Below are positions 59,780 to 64,000 of a stretch of 64,000 nucleotides of DNA, one piece after another. Numbering within the stretch: the first letter of the stretch is position 1; each line of letters begins with the position of its first letter. Location: the NCBI GenBank assembly GCA_021817845.1, contig JAKAFW010000018.1:1-64000 (forward strand), given 5' to 3'. Under the pieces are notes generated by a model. It saw only the letters and a program-made list of their open reading frames with translations. It had not been told where the DNA came from and made no database searches. Origin of the DNA: FEN-1297 sp021817845 (GTDB lineage: Bacteria > Bacteroidota > Ignavibacteria > Ignavibacteriales > Ignavibacteriaceae). Both the position numbers and the translations under genes were made by a program.

Positions 59780-60829
59780 TTATGCGATAGTTATTTCTTT
59801 TTCTAGATAAACATCTTGAATAATATTTAGCAGCTTAACTCCGTCAGCCATTGGACGCTGAAAAGCTTTTCTTCCTGAAATTAATCCCATACCGCCGGCT
59901 CTTTTATTAATTACAGCCGTTTTAGCAGCTTCGGCAAAATCATTTGAACCTGAAGCGCCGCCGCTGTTTATAAGTCCTGCCCGGCCCATATAATTATTAA
60001 TTACCTGGTAACGTGTTAAGTCAATTGGATGATCTGTTGAAAGATCGGAGTAAACTTTCTTACTTGTTTTTCCAAACTTCAAAGCTTCAAAGCCGCCATT
60101 GCACTCCGGAAGTTTTTGCTTAATTATATCGGCTTCGATAGTAACACCGAGATGGTTTGCTTGCCCGGTTAAATCTGCTGCTACATGATAATCTTTTTCT
60201 TTTGTCTTGAAGGCTTCGTTTCGTAAATAGCACCAAAGGACAGTTGCCATGCCTAATTCATGTGCATGATGGAAGGCTTCGCTTACTTCGATAATTTGTC
60301 TGTCGCTTTCCGGCGAACCAAAGTAAATCGTAGCTCCAACTGCGGCGGCGCCCATTTCGTAAGCCTGCTCAACACCAGCAAACATAATTTGGTCATATTT
60401 GTCGGGATAAGTTAAGAGTTCGTTGTGGTTAATTTTTACAAGGAAAGGAATTTTATGTGCGTATTTTCTTGAGCACATGCCGAGCACACCAAGAGTTGAT
60501 GCAACAGCATTGCATCCGCCTTCGATTGCTAGCTTTACTATATTTTCCGGATCGAAGTACTGAGGATTAGGAGCAAACGAGGCTCCCGCTGAATGTTCGA
60601 TTCCTTGATCGACCGGAAGAATTGAGACATATCCTGTCCCGGATAATCTTCCGCTCATAAAAATCCATTGAAGGTTTTTTAAGACATTAATATTTCTATC
60701 GGATTGAGCAAAAATTCTGTCTACAAAATCGCTGCCCGGTAAATGAAGTTGTTCTTTAGGAAATTTAGCTTTATAACTTAATAGTGATTCGGCTTCCTTT
60801 CCTAATAATTCTTGAATTTTTTTTAACAT
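59780..60829 (-). CDS. fbaB: Class I fructose-bisphosphate aldolase (FbaB/DhnA type)
   Basis: 349 residues, TIM-barrel of the DhnA family: VSILPVDQGIEHSAGASFAPNP, GGCNAVASTLGVLG, IPFLVKINHNELLTYP, GAAAVGATIYFGSPESDRQIIEVSEAF, the Schiff-base region, and a final GLINSGGASGSNDFAEAAKTAVINKRAGGMGLISGRKAFQRP. It cleaves fructose 1,6-bisphosphate in glycolysis by the lysine mechanism and needs no metal. Distinct from animal class I enzymes. Strong terminator downstream. AGTAAT precedes the ATG, so no strong ribosome-binding site is seen. Confidence 0.93.
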   Translation of the reverse strand: MLKKIQELLGKEAESLLSYKAKFPKEQLHLPGSDFVDRIFAQSDRNINVLKNLQWIFMSGRLSGTGYVSILPVDQGIEHSAGASFAPNPQYFDPENIVKLAIEGGCNAVASTLGVLGMCSRKYAHKIPFLVKINHNELLTYPDKYDQIMFAGVEQAYEMGAAAVGATIYFGSPESDRQIIEVSEAFHHAHELGMATVLWCYLRNEAFKTKEKDYHVAADLTGQANHLGVTIEADIIKQKLPECNGGFEALKFGKTSKKVYSDLSTDHPIDLTRYQVINNYMGRAGLINSGGASGSNDFAEAAKTAVINKRAGGMGLISGRKAFQRPMADGVKLLNIIQDVYLEKEITIA

Positions 60830-60924
60830 TATTACTCCGTTATTAATTGTTGAACCCTATTGCTAAACACAAAAATAAAGTTAAAAAGGGATTGATTCAA
60901 TCTTAAATCTAAATTCAAGCAAAA

Positions 60925-61413
60925 TTATTTTTCTACCGAGCGGAAATATTCCAATACTGCGCGCGCATCGTTTTGGGTTAATTGTTGATCGGGCATTAAT
61001 ATCTTATATTCATCAACTAACTTTTCAAGAAGCGGATCTTTTTTCTGCATATCTGTAGTGTTTAAAAGATAATTCATAATATACGCGGGCGTGTTATTCT
61101 TAGTGATATTTCTTAGCGGTGGTCCAATTTTCTTTTGATCGAGATCATGGCAGGCAATACACTTTGTGTTAAAAATATTTTTACCTACAATTACAAGTTT
61201 CGGATCTATTGCGCCAAGTGTTATGTTTTTAATAGGTCCTATACCATTGTCATCTGGATATTGATAAGTCGGCTTTGGTATAGCTGCCGGTTGAGTTGGC
61301 TGAACCGAAGATTGAATTTGTTCTGGCGCCGGCTGATGCACATCATATTTCTTATCTGTACATGAAATGTTAATTAAAGCAATCCCAATAACTAACGTAA
61401 ACAGTCTCTTCAT
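60925..61413 (-). CDS. Monoheme cytochrome c lipoprotein
   Basis: 162 residues. Lipoprotein signal ending LINISC (C18), a proline/glutamine linker, then a cytochrome domain with C85-I-A-C88-H89 (NTKCIACHDLDQKKIGPPLRNITK). The probable distal methionine is in YKILMPDQQLTQNDARAVLEYFRS. The sequence KxGPPLRNITK is shared with the cytochrome at 61.7 kb, so the two are paralogues. Probably a periplasm-facing electron carrier. GGAGGAG precedes the ATG. Confidence 0.9.
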   Translation of the reverse strand: MKRLFTLVIGIALINISCTDKKYDVHQPAPEQIQSSVQPTQPAAIPKPTYQYPDDNGIGPIKNITLGAIDPKLVIVGKNIFNTKCIACHDLDQKKIGPPLRNITKNNTPAYIMNYLLNTTDMQKKDPLLEKLVDEYKILMPDQQLTQNDARAVLEYFRSVEK

Positions 61414-61638
61414 TTCTCCTCCATATAATTGCTTTGCCGGATTTGAAAAAGCATTATAATTAATTTAGATTTCAACAAAGTATTAGTCTGCTAAATCGAT
61501 TAAAGTTTTAATAATAGCATATATCGCAAAAATGACCCGCCAATAATATATATTTCATTTTAGTGAGGCAAGAAATTGACTGTGCTAAATGTTACGATGT
61601 GAGATTACTCAATTATTAGTTTACTTTGGAAAAACCGC

Positions 61639-61668
61639 AAAAAAAAAGGCGACTTAAAAAGTCGCCTC
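61639..61668 (-). terminator. Terminator of the 147-residue cytochrome c gene
   Basis: AGGCGACTT/AAGTCGCCT (61648-61656, 61660-61668); on the minus strand the stem is followed by a long T run (61641-61648). It lies 24 bp past the stop of the 61693-62136 gene. Confidence 0.9.
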
Positions 61669-61692
61669 GAAAAATAACTTCAGAATCAAATT

Positions 61693-62136
61693 TTACTTTT
61701 TAACTGATTCAAAATATTCAATTACTGCAGCAACCTGCTTTTTGCTCAAACTCTGATCCGGCATAATTACACCGTTATATTCTTTTATCAACTTCTTTAA
61801 TCTTGGATCAGTCTTTTGCATTTCGGTTGTATTCGTAAGATATTTTGTTAAGTATTCGTGAGATAAAGTTTTGGTAATATTTCTCAACGGAGGTCCAACT
61901 AACTTTCCGTCAAGCTTATGGCAAGCAAAACACTTACTATTAAAGATTGCTTTTCCTTCGTTAGCAAGTTTCTTGTCGATTGGGGCAGCTTCTTTTTTTA
62001 CTTCTACTTTCTTTCCCGTTTTAACAGAATCTTTTTCTAATCCGAATGCTGATGCAGTTTGAACTTTTACAGTCATTCCCATGATTGTAAAAAGAGCAAA
62101 CGCGAACACTAAGATCAAACTTGATGTTGATTTCAT
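61693..62136 (-). CDS. Periplasmic monoheme cytochrome c
   Basis: 147 residues. Signal peptide (MKSTSSLILVFAFALFTIMG, cleavage near TASA), a lysine-rich spacer, then C69-F-A-C72-H73 (NSKCFACHKLDGKLVGPPLRNITK). Distal methionine likely in NGVIMPDQSLSKKQVAAVIEYFESVKK. A paralogue of the lipoprotein cytochrome downstream; this one should be soluble. It directly follows the porin-cytochrome gene (58 bp) on the same strand, so it is the obvious candidate to accept or donate electrons to it. Confidence 0.9.
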   Translation of the reverse strand: MKSTSSLILVFAFALFTIMGMTVKVQTASAFGLEKDSVKTGKKVEVKKEAAPIDKKLANEGKAIFNSKCFACHKLDGKLVGPPLRNITKTLSHEYLTKYLTNTTEMQKTDPRLKKLIKEYNGVIMPDQSLSKKQVAAVIEYFESVKK

Positions 62137-62194
62137 TTTCTTTTCCTTTTTTTATTTATAAATAAACCATTCATGATAAACAAATTCAATACAA

Positions 62195-63523
62195 TTAGAA
62201 TAACACCCACCCAACTACGTATAGAGTATTATTGTCGGAAGCATTTCTGCCTGTACCGTCATAGTTTGTGCTGCTGCCGTTAAATTTATTATAGGCTACA
62301 TATTGAACTGCAAATTGAGTATTCAGCCATGGCAAATAGGTAACTTGAGCCGTTAAACCGGCGCTGTTCGGCGAGAAGCTGGTATTAGAAGCATAAACAA
62401 TTGCATCATTGTCGCCGTTTGTGTTAAAGTATCCAAGTGAAAAAGCAACGCCAACGGGTAAATTATAACTTGCATCAACCTTAAATGAGTTTAACTTTAA
62501 AGATGGACTAGCAGAACCGCCGGCAAGATAAGTTGCATCAAGATTTTGCTTCTCGGCAACATAAGTCGTGTGTGCAATAATAGTCCCGTTGTCAAGAGTT
62601 TTTTCATACTGAGCATCGAATCCAATATCAGTATATTTATCCGTGCTTGCATCGCTTATGCCTGTTGGATAAAATTGAGAAGCCATTCCGTATGTGCCGA
62701 TTTCTAAATAATCGCTATCCCATTGCTGTTGAAGCGCGACTCTCCAGTATGGTGCATAGCCTGCCAGCGTCATTGTATTGTCGGCAGTGGTTTCAGGAAT
62801 CGGGCCGCCTTGTTTGGTAACATGATAAAGACTGAATTCACCGTATATTAAATTATCGTATAAAGCATAGGCTCCAAGCCCGGAAACTTGTCCACCAAGT
62901 CCTCCAATTATTGGGCTTGCACTCGGTGTTGGAGCAACTCCGGAACTAAAATATGGGAATCCCCATGCAGGAGTTGTATTCCAAACGTCTTGAACGGTTG
63001 GATTGTTATTTAAAGAAATACCGTACAACAAATCATTTGAAAGTAGAGTCGTATGATCTGCAAATCTCATATCTGTATTATCTAAACCAAATGTCCCTGA
63101 TTGATCGTCATAAGTAACTTGTATAAAAGAACCAAAATTAGGACTGATTGCTCCCGCGATAAAAAGACTAAACTGCTGCGGAAATTCAGTAACATCATTT
63201 TGGGTACCTGGCACTGTAGTGGCTATCTTGTTATAAGAGCCCTGAATCATTGCTGAAATAGGTAGAACATTTAATAATTGAAGATTGGTATTGTCTTCTT
63301 TGTAAGTGGATTTTATTGTCGCAATGCCGGTCATAGTATATCCATTTAACTTGAAAAGCCGGCCGAAAGGAGTAAGTTCCGGATAAACATAATGGCAAGC
63401 GCTGCATGCTAAATTTGTTTGACGGGCATAACTTGGAATTGAATAGCCGGTGTTGCTTAGTGCAACAATTAAAATCCCTAGTAGTAGAGTAACAACTTTG
63501 TAGTTTATTACTTTTAGTTTCAT
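62195..63523 (-). CDS. Outer-membrane fused cytochrome-porin (Cyc2-like)
   Basis: 442 residues from ATG 63523, chosen because GGAGG lies 7 bp upstream and a signal peptide follows (VINYKVVTLLLGILIVALSNTGYS); an earlier in-frame start adds 21 residues without merit. After cleavage comes SIPSYARQTNLACSACHYVYPELTPFGRLFKLNGY, with heme motif C40-S-A-C43-H44. The remaining 380 residues alternate in beta-barrel fashion (FPQQFSLFIAGAISPNFGSFIQVTYDD, DKYTDIGFDAQYEKTLDNGTIIAHTTYV) and end in an aromatic WVLF. The arrangement and the ARQT..CxxCH..xPELTPFGR.FKLNGY signature are those of Cyc2-type proteins, known as outer-membrane Fe(II) oxidases in some bacteria. Similar proteins of unknown role exist, so the substrate is inference. 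Confidence 0.78.
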   Translation of the reverse strand: MKLKVINYKVVTLLLGILIVALSNTGYSIPSYARQTNLACSACHYVYPELTPFGRLFKLNGYTMTGIATIKSTYKEDNTNLQLLNVLPISAMIQGSYNKIATTVPGTQNDVTEFPQQFSLFIAGAISPNFGSFIQVTYDDQSGTFGLDNTDMRFADHTTLLSNDLLYGISLNNNPTVQDVWNTTPAWGFPYFSSGVAPTPSASPIIGGLGGQVSGLGAYALYDNLIYGEFSLYHVTKQGGPIPETTADNTMTLAGYAPYWRVALQQQWDSDYLEIGTYGMASQFYPTGISDASTDKYTDIGFDAQYEKTLDNGTIIAHTTYVAEKQNLDATYLAGGSASPSLKLNSFKVDASYNLPVGVAFSLGYFNTNGDNDAIVYASNTSFSPNSAGLTAQVTYLPWLNTQFAVQYVAYNKFNGSSTNYDGTGRNASDNNTLYVVGWVLF

Positions 63524-64000
63524 ATAGAGCCTCCTGAAATTAATTAATGAATAAATTTTGCTTTTACTAACAAATATTAATTTCAATGTTAGTTAAAGTA
63601 TAAATGAAAAATAGTAACAGTTATGTTACCCAAATCACTGAAAATATTGATACTTAAAAAATATCCGCTTTTATGAAGAAATGCATATTCCTTAACTAAT
63701 AATTATTCAAATTCTGTCTGCAGATTGAAAGAAAAAGTTGAAGAATATTAATGTCAAATAATTGACAAAACTTGACACAACTGCATTATTGCTAGTCGTT
63801 CACAGATACTCAAATCTTGTTCCAAATTTATGACAATTAAAACGTAATAATAATAAATTATATTTTTAAATTCTTCTTTATTTTGGGATTTATGCTCTTA
63901 ATGTTACCAATTGTGAGAATCGAGAAAATCTTATAAAAACAAAAAAGCGGCTATAAGAGCCGCTTTTATAAAAACCATGAAAAATAATTACCAAATCTTT
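63524..64000. promoter_or_regulatory. Upstream region of the Cyc2-like gene with two 6-4-6 palindromes
   Basis: No gene in this 477 bp. Two perfect inverted repeats with a 4-base centre occur: GTAACA-N4-TGTTAC at 63614-63629 (91 bp before the start codon) and TGTCAA-N4-TTGACA at 63752-63767, with a further TTGACA at 63772-63777. The 6-4-6 geometry fits dimeric regulators such as the CRP/FNR family, but the half-sites are not a known consensus I can name. It is probably the control region for this redox gene. Confidence 0.4.
63943..63967 (-). terminator. Terminator-like hairpin near the right edge
   Basis: AAAAGCGGCT/AGCCGCTTTT (63943-63952, 63958-63967), loop ATAAG. On the minus strand it is followed by TTTTTTGTTTTT, so it probably ends a minus-strand gene that lies beyond the window. 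Confidence 0.75.

Noticed and set aside
1..64000. Search by eye for rRNA, tRNA, tmRNA and prophage genes
   Set aside because: No conserved tRNA T-loop pattern with matching arms, rRNA blocks, integrase or phage structural genes were noticed; a tRNAscan or Infernal run would be needed to exclude short RNAs.

Overview
The window is about 64 kb of AT-rich bacterial chromosome. It most resembles the Bacteroidota/Chlorobiota/Ignavibacteriota group, and I favour an Ignavibacteria-like organism. Four things point there: a type IX secretion (T9SS) C-terminal sorting domain ending in a KKMVLLK-like tail, a bacterial geranylgeranylglyceryl-phosphate synthase, a GlmU-like sugar nucleotidyltransferase of the Bacteroidetes type, and many outer-membrane and lipoprotein genes. 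This assignment is inference, since no rRNA or tRNA gene was recognised. Almost the whole window is dense, ordinary chromosome.

Layout. 1-5.6 kb: a MarR regulator cut by the left edge, rpiB, a 3-hydroxyisobutyrate-dehydrogenase-like reductase, a purine/uracil-type permease, an exported rhodanese and a LapA-like protein. 5.7-14.8 kb: the translation/RNA cluster rimP-nusA-infB-rbfA-truB-ribF-rpsO-pnp, opened by a terminator-like hairpin directly in front of rimP and closed by a strong terminator after pnp. 15-33 kb: rng, gcvT, comB-like, ftsK, lolA, a flippase-like membrane protein, an outer-membrane barrel, uppP, a cyclophilin lipoprotein, holA, rpmE2, a GlmU-like gene, rsmB, rodZ-like, ligA, a glycosyltransferase-9-like fragment protein and a STAS protein. 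33-42 kb: central carbon metabolism on the minus strand (dihydroorotate-dehydrogenase-like, pyruvate:ferredoxin oxidoreductase, ADP-forming acyl-CoA synthetase), then GGGP synthase and gmhA on the plus strand.

42.2-50.0 kb is the accessory part. It starts with a REP/BIME-like hairpin array around a REP-associated tyrosine transposase (four copies of a two-hairpin unit). After DUF192 and hydrolase genes comes a 4.4 kb module bracketed by a 358 bp direct repeat. The module holds an orphan T9SS sorting domain, two tandem beta-propeller-like lipoproteins, two tandem copies of a candidate structured RNA, and a full-length T9SS cargo gene.

50.3-64 kb: the pyruvate dehydrogenase complex (aceE-aceF-lpd), a YyaL-like thioredoxin-domain protein, a SIMPL protein, class I aldolase, and a c-type cytochrome group. 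That group ends in an N-terminal monoheme cytochrome fused to an outer-membrane barrel, resembling the Cyc2 iron-oxidase family.

How it fits together. The organism encodes both an oxygen-tolerant (PDH) and a ferredoxin-linked (PFOR) route from pyruvate to acetyl-CoA, plus an ADP-forming acetate/acyl-CoA ligase for substrate-level ATP. Its c-type cytochromes and porin-cytochrome suggest respiratory or extracellular electron transfer. The observations most worth checking are the tandem candidate RNA (47.86-48.16 kb), the REP/RAYT cluster, and the Cyc2-like gene with two 6-4-6 palindromes upstream.
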